In this document: positions 24,234 through 33,079 of the stretch, piece after piece
How positions within the stretch are numbered: the stretch's first letter is position 1
Layout: every line of letters starts with the position of its first letter
Assembly: GCA_029239935.1 (NCBI GenBank)
Contig: JARBTY010000009.1
Location: 1 to 43,597, forward strand
Origin: Clostridia bacterium
Lineage (GTDB): Bacteria > Bacillota_A > Clostridia > Lachnospirales > Cellulosilyticaceae
Length of the DNA stretch: 43,597 bases
Direction: 5' to 3'
Notes under the pieces: generated by a model
The model's database searches: none
The model's input: the letters and a program-made list of their open reading frames with translations, nothing else
What the model was told of the DNA's origin: nothing
Made by a program: the position numbers and the translations under genes

Positions 24234-25298
24234 ATGGCATCTATTAAATGTTTCATACAAGGGCAGTCCTTTGTAAATCTGCCCTATTGGTTTATTATAG
24301 ATTATATGCCTAAAGCATTAGGTGGTTATTTAAAAGTCTATATTTATCTGTTTGCTTTATCCGGCGGCTCATCCCAAACTGATGTTTCTTTAGAAACTGT
24401 AGCTGCCACACTTGACATGCTCCATTCTGAAGTCATACAAGCTCTTACTTATTGGCATGACAAAGGTGTTCTTCATTTTAAACAGCTTTCAAAAGAAGAA
24501 TTTGAGCTTAAGTTTTATTTGGACAAACCTAGCTCTCCTCCTAATGAATCATTGCCCAAACTTCCTCTTTCCAAAACCATTATCAGTCAGTCAAGACCTG
24601 AATACAGAACAGAGGAAATTAACTTATACATGCAGGACAGTCCTTCTGTGACTGAGTTATTTAAAATAGCCGAACAATATCTTGGTAGAATGCTTACTAT
24701 CACAGATCAAAAAATACTTTATAGCTTTTATGATTGGCTGCATATGCCCTTCGACCTTATTGAGTTTCTTATTGAGCATTGCGCCTCTAATAACCATACA
24801 GCTATGCATTATATCGAAAAGGTTGCTATCGGCTGGGTAGATGAAGGTATTACCAGTGTGGAAAAGGCCAAAGAAAAGGTTGCTCTTGATAAACGATACT
24901 TTAAAATACTCAATACCCTTGGTTCTTCTAAAAGCAATCTGACACTTTCCGAAAAAAAATGTATTGATAAGTGGCTTATAGAGTACGATTTTAGTGTGGA
25001 GGTCATCTTGGAGGCCTGCAAAAGAACTGTTATGCAGACCAATAAGCCAAGTCTTAATTATGTGGATTCTATTCTTATATCCTGGCAAAACGCTAAGGTC
25101 AAAACACTAGATGATATCCTACTTATAGATAAAGCTTATGAGAGCAAAAAGCAGCTTAACTCCCAAGATTCCTTTCAGTCTAAGCGTCCACTTAAAACAG
25201 CCAAATTTAATAATATGTATTCCCATAATTGGAACTTTGAAGAACTTGAAAAGCTAGAAAATGAATATATTGATCGTAAACTTAATGGAGGAAAATAG
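24234..25298 (+). CDS. dnaD: DnaD-type replication initiation protein
   Basis: This 354-aa primosome protein has an N-terminal DnaB/DnaD winged helix (about 1-105) and two C-terminal DnaD/DnaB_2 repeats. The first (about 140-205) ends MHYIEKVAIGWVDEGI and the second (about 238-300) ends NYVDSILISWQNAKV, the Y-x3-I-x2-W signature of the family. It would help load the replicative helicase together with the following dnaI-type gene. The start at 24234 has AGGAGG 7 nt upstream. A TATAAT at 24187-24192 could be its -10, but no good -35 is seen. It ends 1 bp before the next gene. Confidence 0.9.
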   Translation: MASIKCFIQGQSFVNLPYWFIIDYMPKALGGYLKVYIYLFALSGGSSQTDVSLETVAATLDMLHSEVIQALTYWHDKGVLHFKQLSKEEFELKFYLDKPSSPPNESLPKLPLSKTIISQSRPEYRTEEINLYMQDSPSVTELFKIAEQYLGRMLTITDQKILYSFYDWLHMPFDLIEFLIEHCASNNHTAMHYIEKVAIGWVDEGITSVEKAKEKVALDKRYFKILNTLGSSKSNLTLSEKKCIDKWLIEYDFSVEVILEACKRTVMQTNKPSLNYVDSILISWQNAKVKTLDDILLIDKAYESKKQLNSQDSFQSKRPLKTAKFNNMYSHNWNFEELEKLENEYIDRKLNGGK

Positions 25299-25299
25299 T

Positions 25300-26301
25300 A
25301 TGACCAATAAAGAATTCCACTATAAACGTCTTATGAGAGAATATGATATCAAACGTACTTTAGCTGTACAAAATCAACTTAAAAGAGCTCAGGAAGTTTA
25401 TGCCAAGGTTCCTCAAATACAACAAATTGATAAGCTCCTTAACAACAGTGGTATTCAGTTGGTACGCAGTATGCTTACAACTCCTGATCATACTTCTATT
25501 GAGGATTTTAAGAAAAACTCAGATGATTTGTTGTTGACCCGCAAGATGCTTCTTGTAGAAGCAGGCTTTAGAGAAAATTATTTAGACATTTTATATGACT
25601 GTTCTGTATGTAAGGACACAGGATTTATTGATGATAAACCTTGCGCCTGCTTTAAACAAGGGCTTATCAATATCGCCTATGAGCAGTCCAATTTAAAACA
25701 TATTCTTAAAATCGAAAACTTCGCTTCTTTTAATATGAATTATTATTCTAAACAAATAGAGGAAACCTCTCAAAAATCACCTTATAGCACGATGGAAAGA
25801 ATCCATCAGATCTGTGTAGGATTTATCGAAAAATTTGAGACCGAAAAACAAAATCTTTTGTTCTATGGCCATACAGGACTCGGTAAAACTTTTTTGTGTA
25901 ACTGTATTGCAAAAGAATTGTTGGACAGAAATTATACAGTACTCTATTTAACTTCGCCTCAACTCTTTAAGCTTTTTGAGGAATCACGGTTTCATAGAGA
26001 AGACATGGTTGAGGAAGCCAAAGATATTCTAAGTACTCTCTTTACTGTGGATCTGCTTATTATAGATGATTTGGGAACTGAGTCTTCCTCTACTTTTACC
26101 GGCAGCGATTTATTTGATGTTCTTAACACAAGGTATCTTAATCAAAATGCTACGATTATTTCAACTAATGTAGCACCAAATGAGTGGCATAAATACTATT
26201 CTGAACGTATCGTGTCCCGTGTATTTGGCAACTATACCAACCTTAAGTTTATAGGTGCTGACATTAGACTTCTTAAAAAATATAATAATAAGCTTTTATA
26301 A
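25300..26301 (+). CDS. Helicase loader, DnaC/DnaI family AAA+ ATPase
   Basis: This 333-aa ATPase loads the DnaB helicase at origins. The N-terminal region ends in a cysteine cluster CSVCKDTGF...CACF (about 106-122) that resembles the zinc site of Bacillus DnaI. The AAA+ domain has Walker A GHTGLGKT, Walker B LLIIDDLGTE, and the sensor motif ISTNV. The start, ATG at 25300, follows GGAGG by 8 nt. dnaD and this gene form an operon (1-bp spacing), followed at once by a terminator. Confidence 0.93.
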   Translation: MTNKEFHYKRLMREYDIKRTLAVQNQLKRAQEVYAKVPQIQQIDKLLNNSGIQLVRSMLTTPDHTSIEDFKKNSDDLLLTRKMLLVEAGFRENYLDILYDCSVCKDTGFIDDKPCACFKQGLINIAYEQSNLKHILKIENFASFNMNYYSKQIEETSQKSPYSTMERIHQICVGFIEKFETEKQNLLFYGHTGLGKTFLCNCIAKELLDRNYTVLYLTSPQLFKLFEESRFHREDMVEEAKDILSTLFTVDLLIIDDLGTESSSTFTGSDLFDVLNTRYLNQNATIISTNVAPNEWHKYYSERIVSRVFGNYTNLKFIGADIRLLKKYNNKLL

Positions 26302-26326
26302 CCTGCTAAAATTTAGCAGGTTTTTT
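26300..26326 (+). terminator. Intrinsic terminator of the dnaD operon
   Basis: AACCTGCTA and TAGCAGGTT pair as a palindrome that includes the stop codon region, followed by six T residues. Confidence 0.92.
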
Positions 26327-26398
26327 GTTGGGTATCAATGATATTTTATGACTGTCCGTAATATACATATTATTATCTTTAGCTCAAAGGGGGACACT

Positions 26399-27733
26399 AT
26401 GTTTCATACAGTACAATTATCCAAATCCGATCCTACTCCTCTTTATATACAACTTGCCTCCGAAATAGCTAGACTGATACAAAGTGATATTTTTCCTGGT
26501 GGCTTTAAATTACCGTCTATCCGGGGTTTATCTAGGCAGCTCACCATTAATCGTGATACTGTTGTAAGTGCTTATAAGCTCCTCGAAAACCAGGGCCTAG
26601 TAGAATCTTATGTCGGTAAAGGCACGTATGTTGTCTTAAAAGAAACTACCCGCCTACCGGCTGAGGCGTCCAAAGAACTTAACAATATCTATTGCAGTAC
26701 CTTAGGTTTTTCAAAAGATCTTTTCCCTACTTCCTTGTGTATCAATCTTGCCCATACTCTCATTAACGAAGAAGGCTGGGGAGCTTTTAGCGACCCTTTA
26801 TTCCGAGAAAGAAATCTGCTTAAACAAAATGCGTGTTGTTTTTTAGAAGGAGCTGGTATTAAAGCCAACGCTGCCCAGTTACATGTTGTCAAACAGTACA
26901 CAGATTTTTTGTTGTCACTTTTTAAATTTTCTTCTAAAAAGGGCATCTGCACAGAAGCCTTTAGCGATCTCACTTATTCTTCTTACTTACGCTCTATCGG
27001 TGCCAAAATTCATGAAATTCCTATTAATCAAGAGGGCTTAGATTTAGATAAGCTTGAAAAGCAGCTGCGTTCTGGCACTATTGGGTATATCTTTTTATCT
27101 ACTTATCTACAAAATCCAACAGGTGTATGCTATTCTGAGTCTGTTAAAATAAAGCTCGTTGAATTAGCCCATACCTATGACTGCTATATTATAGAGGATG
27201 GTACCTTAAGCGATTTTTTCTGTGGCCCCGAATCCCTACGACCCCTGTTTAATCATTTTTCTAAAGAAAGAGTGATTTATGTCTATCATTTTTCTAAAGT
27301 CTATCTGCCCTACCTGAGGTATAGTTTTGTACTTCTTCCGACATCTATGATCAAATCAATGCCTGACGAAACATCTTGCAGTTTTAATGAATACCTCCTC
27401 CGTTACTATTTACAGTCCAGCTTTCTAAAATCTAATCAAAAATGGATGTTAGACTCTTGCAGTGAAAAGTATACTAAACTTTATCTAGCTTTATCTTCTT
27501 TAACAGATAAGGTAGCCCTTTATAGCTCTCATGGTGGATTATTTTTTTGGATTAAGCCTCTTAGATTGTCTTGTCAGGAAGTATGCAGTCTTTTTATTCA
27601 GCATAATATCATTGTTTCTCCTGGCAGTCTTTTTACATACTCGGGCAAAACTGATTATTTTCGTCTCGCCACCCCTCATCTTACTCTCAAACATGTCGAT
27701 GAAATTATAAACCTGGTGGAATTATCTTTTTAA
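26399..27733 (+). CDS. MocR/PdxR-family regulator (GntR HTH fused to aminotransferase-like domain)
   Basis: This 444-aa protein has a GntR winged helix (about 5-75; PLYIQLASEIARLI, then LPSIRGLSRQL and GKGTYV) fused to a fold-type I aminotransferase domain. The PLP-lysine region reads HFSKVYLPYLRY, the QNPTG loop is present, and IIEDGTLSDFF replaces the usual EDDYDSEF, so the Asp is kept but the Tyr is lost. MocR proteins sense PLP or amino-derived effectors and often control vitamin B6, GABA or taurine genes. No target is evident beside it. The start, ATG at 26399, follows AAAGGGGGA. It is convergent with the Moco-binding gene. Confidence 0.88.
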   Translation: MFHTVQLSKSDPTPLYIQLASEIARLIQSDIFPGGFKLPSIRGLSRQLTINRDTVVSAYKLLENQGLVESYVGKGTYVVLKETTRLPAEASKELNNIYCSTLGFSKDLFPTSLCINLAHTLINEEGWGAFSDPLFRERNLLKQNACCFLEGAGIKANAAQLHVVKQYTDFLLSLFKFSSKKGICTEAFSDLTYSSYLRSIGAKIHEIPINQEGLDLDKLEKQLRSGTIGYIFLSTYLQNPTGVCYSESVKIKLVELAHTYDCYIIEDGTLSDFFCGPESLRPLFNHFSKERVIYVYHFSKVYLPYLRYSFVLLPTSMIKSMPDETSCSFNEYLLRYYLQSSFLKSNQKWMLDSCSEKYTKLYLALSSLTDKVALYSSHGGLFFWIKPLRLSCQEVCSLFIQHNIIVSPGSLFTYSGKTDYFRLATPHLTLKHVDEIINLVELSF

Positions 27734-27742
27734 TGACTCTAT

Positions 27743-27785
27743 AAAAAACTGGCAGAGATTAAAATCTCCGCCAGTTTTTTATTTT
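27743..27785. terminator. Bidirectional terminator between convergent genes
   Basis: AAAACTGGC-A-GAGAT pairs with ATCTC-C-GCCAGTTTT, leaving one mismatch, and T-runs follow on both strands. It serves the MocR-type gene on the plus strand and the molybdopterin-binding gene on the minus strand, whose stop codon it overlaps. Confidence 0.92.
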
Positions 27786-28819
27786 CCCATAGGGCAAATC
27801 GGATATCTGCACTCGCTGCAGCCGTAGCAAAATCCTCCATGTGCCATAGCCAGCATATCTCTTTTAGTCACTTCTTCTTCTGCAAAAAGTCTTGGCAGAA
27901 CAAGATCTAAAACAGTAATCTTCCGATACATACCACAGGCTGGCACCCCCAAAAGAGGTACCCTTATCTCTTCTTTCCCTTTTTTATGAGCATAAGCCAG
28001 CATAAACATAGCTCCTGGAAGAACTGGTGATCCATAGGTTATAACACCATCTGCAATTTCCCTTATAGCTGTTGGCGTCAGGTCATCGGCATCCACGGCC
28101 ATCCCTCCCGATACCATGATAAGCTCTGCGCCTTGGCTCATCAGTTCAAGAATACACTGTTTAATCCTCTGTATATCATCTGGTGCATACAGGGTATTCA
28201 CAACCTCTCCGCCTAAAGCCACAGCTTTATCTCGTAATACAGCTCCAAACTTGTCCTCAATGATTTTGTAATAAACCTCTGACCCTGTCACTAAAATCCC
28301 TACTTTTAATGCTTTTAAAGGAATCACTTCTATAACAGGTTGCTCATTTTGACAAAGGGATTCTGCCTGCTCTATCTTGTCTTTTTGAATGATTAGAGGA
28401 ATCACTTTAGTTCCTGCCACCAGCTGATCCTTTTGAACTACTGTGTTAGTATGGCAGGTGGATAAGATAATGCCCTCTATTTCATTAATCTCCATCAATG
28501 CCTCTATATTGATTTTGAGTAATCCTTTTTGAGAGGCTTTTATTTGAACTTTTGCCTCAGCTGGTTCTGTCTGATAAAGACCTTTGCCCATACAGGCCTC
28601 AGCCAGCCTTTTGGCCGCTTCATCTTCGTGAAGCTCATCCTCATTCATCTGAATGATGTTCAGATGATATTTACCCATACTCTTCAGAATATCAATATCC
28701 TTTTCCTGAATAATATAGCCTTTTTTATACCGTGCTCCCTTGAATGACTCTGAAATAACCTGAGTAAGATCATGGGCTAGTACTGTTCCAACAGCTTCTT
28801 CCACTTTAACTTTCATCAT
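27779..28819 (-). CDS. MoeA/MoCF-type molybdopterin-binding protein with C-terminal Cys motif
   Basis: This 346-aa protein is related to the MoaB/MoeA cofactor-handling family. The MoCF domain (about 165-315) has LVTGSEVYY and VSGGMAVDADDLTP, where MoeA has SGG-V-S-V-G-x-x-D. It ends in C331-x2-C334-x2-C337-x4-C342-P, a compact cysteine motif that could hold metal or an Fe-S cluster. Such proteins accompany xanthine-dehydrogenase genes and are thought to help insert or mature molybdopterin. It is the last gene of the purine island, 30 bp after the XRE-cupin gene. The exact activity is not established. Confidence 0.83.
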   Translation of the reverse strand: MMKVKVEEAVGTVLAHDLTQVISESFKGARYKKGYIIQEKDIDILKSMGKYHLNIIQMNEDELHEDEAAKRLAEACMGKGLYQTEPAEAKVQIKASQKGLLKINIEALMEINEIEGIILSTCHTNTVVQKDQLVAGTKVIPLIIQKDKIEQAESLCQNEQPVIEVIPLKALKVGILVTGSEVYYKIIEDKFGAVLRDKAVALGGEVVNTLYAPDDIQRIKQCILELMSQGAELIMVSGGMAVDADDLTPTAIREIADGVITYGSPVLPGAMFMLAYAHKKGKEEIRVPLLGVPACGMYRKITVLDLVLPRLFAEEEVTKRDMLAMAHGGFCYGCSECRYPICPMGK

Positions 28820-28849
28820 GACGACTCCCCTTTAACTTATGCATTTGCT

Positions 28850-29386
28850 CTAGAAGCGCGGCGGTGTGATAGTCGATACAAAAATTAAATCTTCTTCTCC
28901 TATACTTACAATCTTATGAGGAAGACTAGCAAAATAGTAAATGGTATCACCTTCTTCTAATATATACTCATCTTCTCCAATAATGATCCACATTTTTCCT
29001 TTTAACACATGATTAATTTCTTCTCCTGGGTGCGTCAAAGGTTCTTCACAGGTCATCGCCCCTGGCTCTAATTGACCAATAAACATTTCCATCTGCCTAT
29101 TTAAGTCAGGGGATAATAACTCATACGTAACATGCGAGTTACTAAACTTAAGCTGTTGTCTTTGATTTTTTTTAACTACAGGACTTTTTTTGGTCTCATC
29201 TAATAGAAAGTAAAACACCGCCACTTCCAATGCTTCTGCAATTTTACGAAGTGAGGTAATAGAAGGCTCTGATATATCCCTTTCTATCTGACTCAAAAAC
29301 CCTGGCGTTAGATTAGTCCTCTCTGCCAGTTCTTTTAAATTCATTCCCATCTGCAGTCGTCTTTCTCTAATTTTATCCCCTATCAT
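28850..29386 (-). CDS. XRE-family regulator with C-terminal cupin domain
   Basis: This 178-aa regulator has an N-terminal helix-turn-helix (about 1-60: RERRLQMGMNLKELAERTNL and PGFLSQIERDISEPSITSL). The C-terminal cupin_2 domain (about 100-178) reads HPGEEINHVLKGKMWIIIGE. HTH-cupin proteins sense small molecules and usually repress a neighbouring catabolic operon. Its position between the importer and the Moco gene makes it the likely local regulator of this purine island, which is an inference. AAGGAAG lies before the ATG. The 29387-29527 gap upstream holds no clear promoter or terminator. Confidence 0.9.
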   Translation of the reverse strand: MIGDKIRERRLQMGMNLKELAERTNLTPGFLSQIERDISEPSITSLRKIAEALEVAVFYFLLDETKKSPVVKKNQRQQLKFSNSHVTYELLSPDLNRQMEMFIGQLEPGAMTCEEPLTHPGEEINHVLKGKMWIIIGEDEYILEEGDTIYYFASLPHKIVSIGEEDLIFVSTITPPRF

Positions 29387-29527
29387 ATGTTCTTCCTTTT
29401 ATTCCTTATTTTTATCCTAGTTTATCACACTTTATATGACTTTTGTAGTGCAGCATCACTTCTATATGTGGTACATCTTCTATACTGATTAGATTACGTT
29501 CCTTACTGTCATGATTCCTTCTCTTGC

Positions 29528-30460
29528 CTATCGCTCTTCTCTAAAATAAGCATTCCCTAAAGCTTTAGGAGGGGATGCCTTACTTCCTTTATGAAAACCA
29601 CCTATTACCAAAACTAAAATTGTTACAATATACGGTACCATATCTACAAAATATTGATTGATATGTACTCCGGCGCCTTGCAGTCTAAGCCCTAATATGT
29701 CCAGACCACCAAATAAAATGCCTCCTAAAATAGCTTTCATTGGATTCCAACCTATGAATATAATAAGGGCCACTGCAATCCACCCTCTGCCTGCTGTTAT
29801 GCCGTCCTGCCAAGCTGGGACATAAACAAGCGGTAAAAAGGCTCCTCCAAGTCCACAAAAAGCCCCACCCATTACGATATGGGTATACTTATATAAATTA
29901 ACTGCTATCCCCGCAGCATCTGCTGCTGCTGGATTTTCTCCTACCATCCGTGCATTAAGCCCCCACTGTGTATAAGCAAAGTAAACAAATAATATAATGG
30001 CGCTTACATACCCGAGATAAACAAACCCACTTTGATTAAAAACTGCTTCTCCAATAATGGGTATATCTGCTAAAAGCGGTACTCTGACAGGTGCAAAGCT
30101 TGCTTTAAGTTTATTAGATACAATCTGTCCTACCATGCTTTGACCTAAAAAGCTGGAAAACCCTGTACCGAATATGGTTAAAGCTAGGCCTGTTACCACT
30201 TGATTTGCGTGAAAAGAAATAGTCAGTACCGCATAAATCAGTGCCCCCAGCGCTCCTGCCACCATTGCTCCTGCCAAGGCTATAAAGGCATTGTCTGTTT
30301 TGAAACCCAGCATAAAACCAATAATAGCTCCCATCAGCATCATACCCTCAACACCCAGATTCAGATGTCCGACTTTTTCATTTAAAATGCCTCCCAAAGT
30401 AGCGAATAACAAAGGGGTTCCTGCTATAACTGCAGCTGCTAGAAATAAACCTATGTTCAT
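29528..30460 (-). CDS. Nucleoside ABC transporter permease (NupQ/YufQ type)
   Basis: This 310-aa integral membrane protein has about eight to ten hydrophobic helices. Family marks are GTPLLFATLGGILNEKVGHLNLGVEGMMLMGA at the N terminus and AGRGWIAVALIIFIGWNP near the C terminus, typical of the RbsC-like permeases paired with BMP lipoproteins. It forms the channel with the preceding permease. Its ATG overlaps the upstream stop by 4 bp. In Bacillus NupOPQ imports guanosine and other nucleosides. Confidence 0.92.
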   Translation of the reverse strand: MNIGLFLAAAVIAGTPLLFATLGGILNEKVGHLNLGVEGMMLMGAIIGFMLGFKTDNAFIALAGAMVAGALGALIYAVLTISFHANQVVTGLALTIFGTGFSSFLGQSMVGQIVSNKLKASFAPVRVPLLADIPIIGEAVFNQSGFVYLGYVSAIILFVYFAYTQWGLNARMVGENPAAADAAGIAVNLYKYTHIVMGGAFCGLGGAFLPLVYVPAWQDGITAGRGWIAVALIIFIGWNPMKAILGGILFGGLDILGLRLQGAGVHINQYFVDMVPYIVTILVLVIGGFHKGSKASPPKALGNAYFREER

Positions 30461-31542
30461 ATCGTATGTCCCCCTTTTTCTGAGTGTACTGTATATTTAT
30501 AAAAAACGATTTTATACTGGATAAAAAACTGACTCCCTAATACACAAAATAAAATCATAGCCTGAATAATATCCGATGCTGATTGTGGTATTTGAAAAGC
30601 CGTTTGGATATAGGCACCCCCCTGTATTAAAACAGCGAATAAAACAGCTACAATAGCTATGATTGGAGCACTTAAGCCCGACAGCCATGCTACAATAATA
30701 GCACTGTATCCCATTCCTCCTGCCACTTCCATATTGAGGGTATTACTTACTGCTGATGCCTCAATCATTCCGCTAAGTCCCGCTAAAGCTCCGCTTATAA
30801 ATATAGCTATTAAAATAACATTTTTTACATGAATCCCTGCATACCTTGCTGTGTTCTCACTTTCTCCAAGTACAGTAATCTCATAACCCTTTTTAGTATG
30901 ATTAAGAAATATATAGATAATGATAACGAGTATAAGTGCTACAATCCACCCTATATGAACCCCAAATACATTTGGCAAAATCGCTGAGTCCTTAAAGTTA
31001 GCTACTTTAGGAAATCCTAGAGAACTTGGATCTTTCCAAGGGCCATACTGTAGATAGATAATCCATTTAAGAGCGATATAATTCATCATTAAAGTAATAA
31101 TTGTCTCGTTAGTATTAAACTGTGCCTTAAGATACCCTGGTATAAGCCCCCAGAGACCGCCACAAATCATGCCTGCTATCATCATCATCGTAAGAACAAC
31201 CACCTTAGGCAGATGATCAAAATTCAGAGCGATATACGATGCTCCAAAAGCACCCATAAGTATTTGACCTTCAGCTCCGATATTCCAAAATTTCATTTTA
31301 AAGGCTACAGCTATTCCCAAAGCTGTTATAAGAAGAGGAATGACTTTAACAAGCGTTTCTTTTAGTCTATAAGGGGTTCCAAGTGCACCTTCAAGCATGG
31401 AAAAATAAACCTTAAACGGATTATGTCCAATAGCCATAATGAAAAGACTTGTTATCACAAGCGCTGCCAATATAGCTCCCATTTGTATCCAGACCTTTTT
31501 CCTTTTACTGCACTCAGGCGTTTTTATAACTTTTATTCCCAC
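30457..31542 (-). CDS. Nucleoside ABC transporter permease (NupP/YufP type)
   Basis: This 361-aa permease has many membrane helices and the conserved AFKMKFWNIGAEGQILMGA segment, homologous to the LGVEGMM region of its partner. A GTG start at 31542 fits best: GGAGG lies 8 nt upstream and the reading overlaps the ATPase stop by 29 bp. The 9-codon longer ATG form lacks a proper ribosome-binding site. Together with the next permease it forms the translocation channel for purine nucleosides or bases. Confidence 0.9.
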   Translation of the reverse strand: MGIKVIKTPECSKRKKVWIQMGAILAALVITSLFIMAIGHNPFKVYFSMLEGALGTPYRLKETLVKVIPLLITALGIAVAFKMKFWNIGAEGQILMGAFGASYIALNFDHLPKVVVLTMMMIAGMICGGLWGLIPGYLKAQFNTNETIITLMMNYIALKWIIYLQYGPWKDPSSLGFPKVANFKDSAILPNVFGVHIGWIVALILVIIIYIFLNHTKKGYEITVLGESENTARYAGIHVKNVILIAIFISGALAGLSGMIEASAVSNTLNMEVAGGMGYSAIIVAWLSGLSAPIIAIVAVLFAVLIQGGAYIQTAFQIPQSASDIIQAMILFCVLGSQFFIQYKIVFYKYTVHSEKGGHTI

Positions 31543-33064
31543 TATAGTCTCCTCCTTCTTTCTGTACATGCCCAGCCATCATAAGTCCTAAAGCCTCTTT
31601 TGTTATTTCTCTGGCATTTACAAGTCCTGTTACCTTTCCGTCACATAAAACAAGTATCCTATCGCTGATCTGCATCAGTACATCTAAGTCTTCTCCTACA
31701 AATAAAATCGACACACCTTTTTGCTTTTCTTTATTAAGTAAGTCATAGATTTGATAAGCCGCTCCTATATCAAGTCCTCTTACAGGGTAAGACGTAACAA
31801 GCACATCAGGGCTTAAAGCCAGTTCCCTTCCGATGAGCACCTTCTGAATATTACCTCCTGAAAGTTGTTTAACGGGATGATCAATGCCTGGTGTCTTTAC
31901 TTCTAATGTATTAACTAGGTTACTCGCTTTATCTTTAAGTACTTTTCTATTAACAAACAAACCTTGTTGTACATAATATTCCTTTAAAAGCAGATTATCT
32001 ATGATACCCATATTGCCTACAAGACCCATTCCTAACCGATCCTCCGGTACAAAACCAATATGAATACCCCTGTTATAGATTTCTCTTGGACTTTTACCTT
32101 CTAAATGCTGCTCTTTAAAAACCAGCTCACCACTGCTTATTTTACTGACGCCGCACAAGGCTTCACATAGTTCTTTTTGTCCACTGCCAGCCACGCCAGC
32201 TACACCCAGGATTTCTCCCGTATTCATTACAAAACTCACCTGATCTAATACACTTACATTTTCTTTGTCTTTAACTGTTATGGCATTAACTTTATAAATC
32301 GGTTTTCCAAAAGCTACTTTATAATTTTGTATGGCTAAGTCAGTAGGCCTACCTACCATCAGTTCAACCAGCTGTTTGGGAGTTGTCTCGACTATTTTAA
32401 CCGTTGCAACGTTTTCGCCTCTTCTAAGTACACTTACCTTGTCACATATAGCCATCACTTCATGAAGCTTATGGGTTATCAATATAACTGCACAGTCTTG
32501 CTCTTTCATCTTGCGTATGATATTAAATAACCGTTCTACCTCCTGAGGGGTAAGCACCGCTGTAGGTTCATCCAAAATGAGAATATCCGCTCCTTGATAA
32601 AGCACTTTGATAATCTCTAACATTTGTTTTTCCCCTACTGACATATCTTCTACTCTTTTTGACAGCTCTACTTTTAAATCATATTTCTCGCATAAACTTA
32701 GGATCTTATCTTCAATGTGCTTATGCGTGGTAAACCATGTATCTCTTTTACCTGCTATTATATTTTCTTTGGCTGTAAAGTTTTCTACCAATTTAAAATG
32801 CTGATGTACCATGCCTATGCCATACTCTATAGCCTGCTTTGGCGAAGTAAGCTGCACTCTTTTTCCTCTTATATAAATATAACCGCTATCAGGACTATAA
32901 AGTCCTGATAGCATGTTAACAAGGGTGCTTTTACCCGCGCCATTCTCTCCCAGCAGTGCATGAATCTCTCCTTTTTGAACAGTTAGACTGACCTTTTCAT
33001 TGGCCACCACTGTTCCAAAAGTCTTTGTAATATCTTTTAGTTCAACTGCAACTGTTTGATTCAT
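31514..33064 (-). CDS. Nucleoside ABC transporter ATP-binding protein (NupO/YufO type)
   Basis: This 516-aa protein contains two ABC domains in tandem, as in sugar-type importers. The first has Walker A GENGAGKST, signature VGEKQML and Walker B LILDEPTAVL. The second has a modified Walker A GVAGSGQK, signature LSGGNIQK and a degenerate Walker B where LVTSYPVRGLD replaces LLDEPTRGLD. The catalytic Glu is therefore lost in the second domain, as expected for this family. It powers the two downstream permeases. Confidence 0.93.
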   Translation of the reverse strand: MNQTVAVELKDITKTFGTVVANEKVSLTVQKGEIHALLGENGAGKSTLVNMLSGLYSPDSGYIYIRGKRVQLTSPKQAIEYGIGMVHQHFKLVENFTAKENIIAGKRDTWFTTHKHIEDKILSLCEKYDLKVELSKRVEDMSVGEKQMLEIIKVLYQGADILILDEPTAVLTPQEVERLFNIIRKMKEQDCAVILITHKLHEVMAICDKVSVLRRGENVATVKIVETTPKQLVELMVGRPTDLAIQNYKVAFGKPIYKVNAITVKDKENVSVLDQVSFVMNTGEILGVAGVAGSGQKELCEALCGVSKISSGELVFKEQHLEGKSPREIYNRGIHIGFVPEDRLGMGLVGNMGIIDNLLLKEYYVQQGLFVNRKVLKDKASNLVNTLEVKTPGIDHPVKQLSGGNIQKVLIGRELALSPDVLVTSYPVRGLDIGAAYQIYDLLNKEKQKGVSILFVGEDLDVLMQISDRILVLCDGKVTGLVNAREITKEALGLMMAGHVQKEGGDYSGNKSYKNA

Positions 33065-33079
33065 AGCGTCCCTCTTTTA

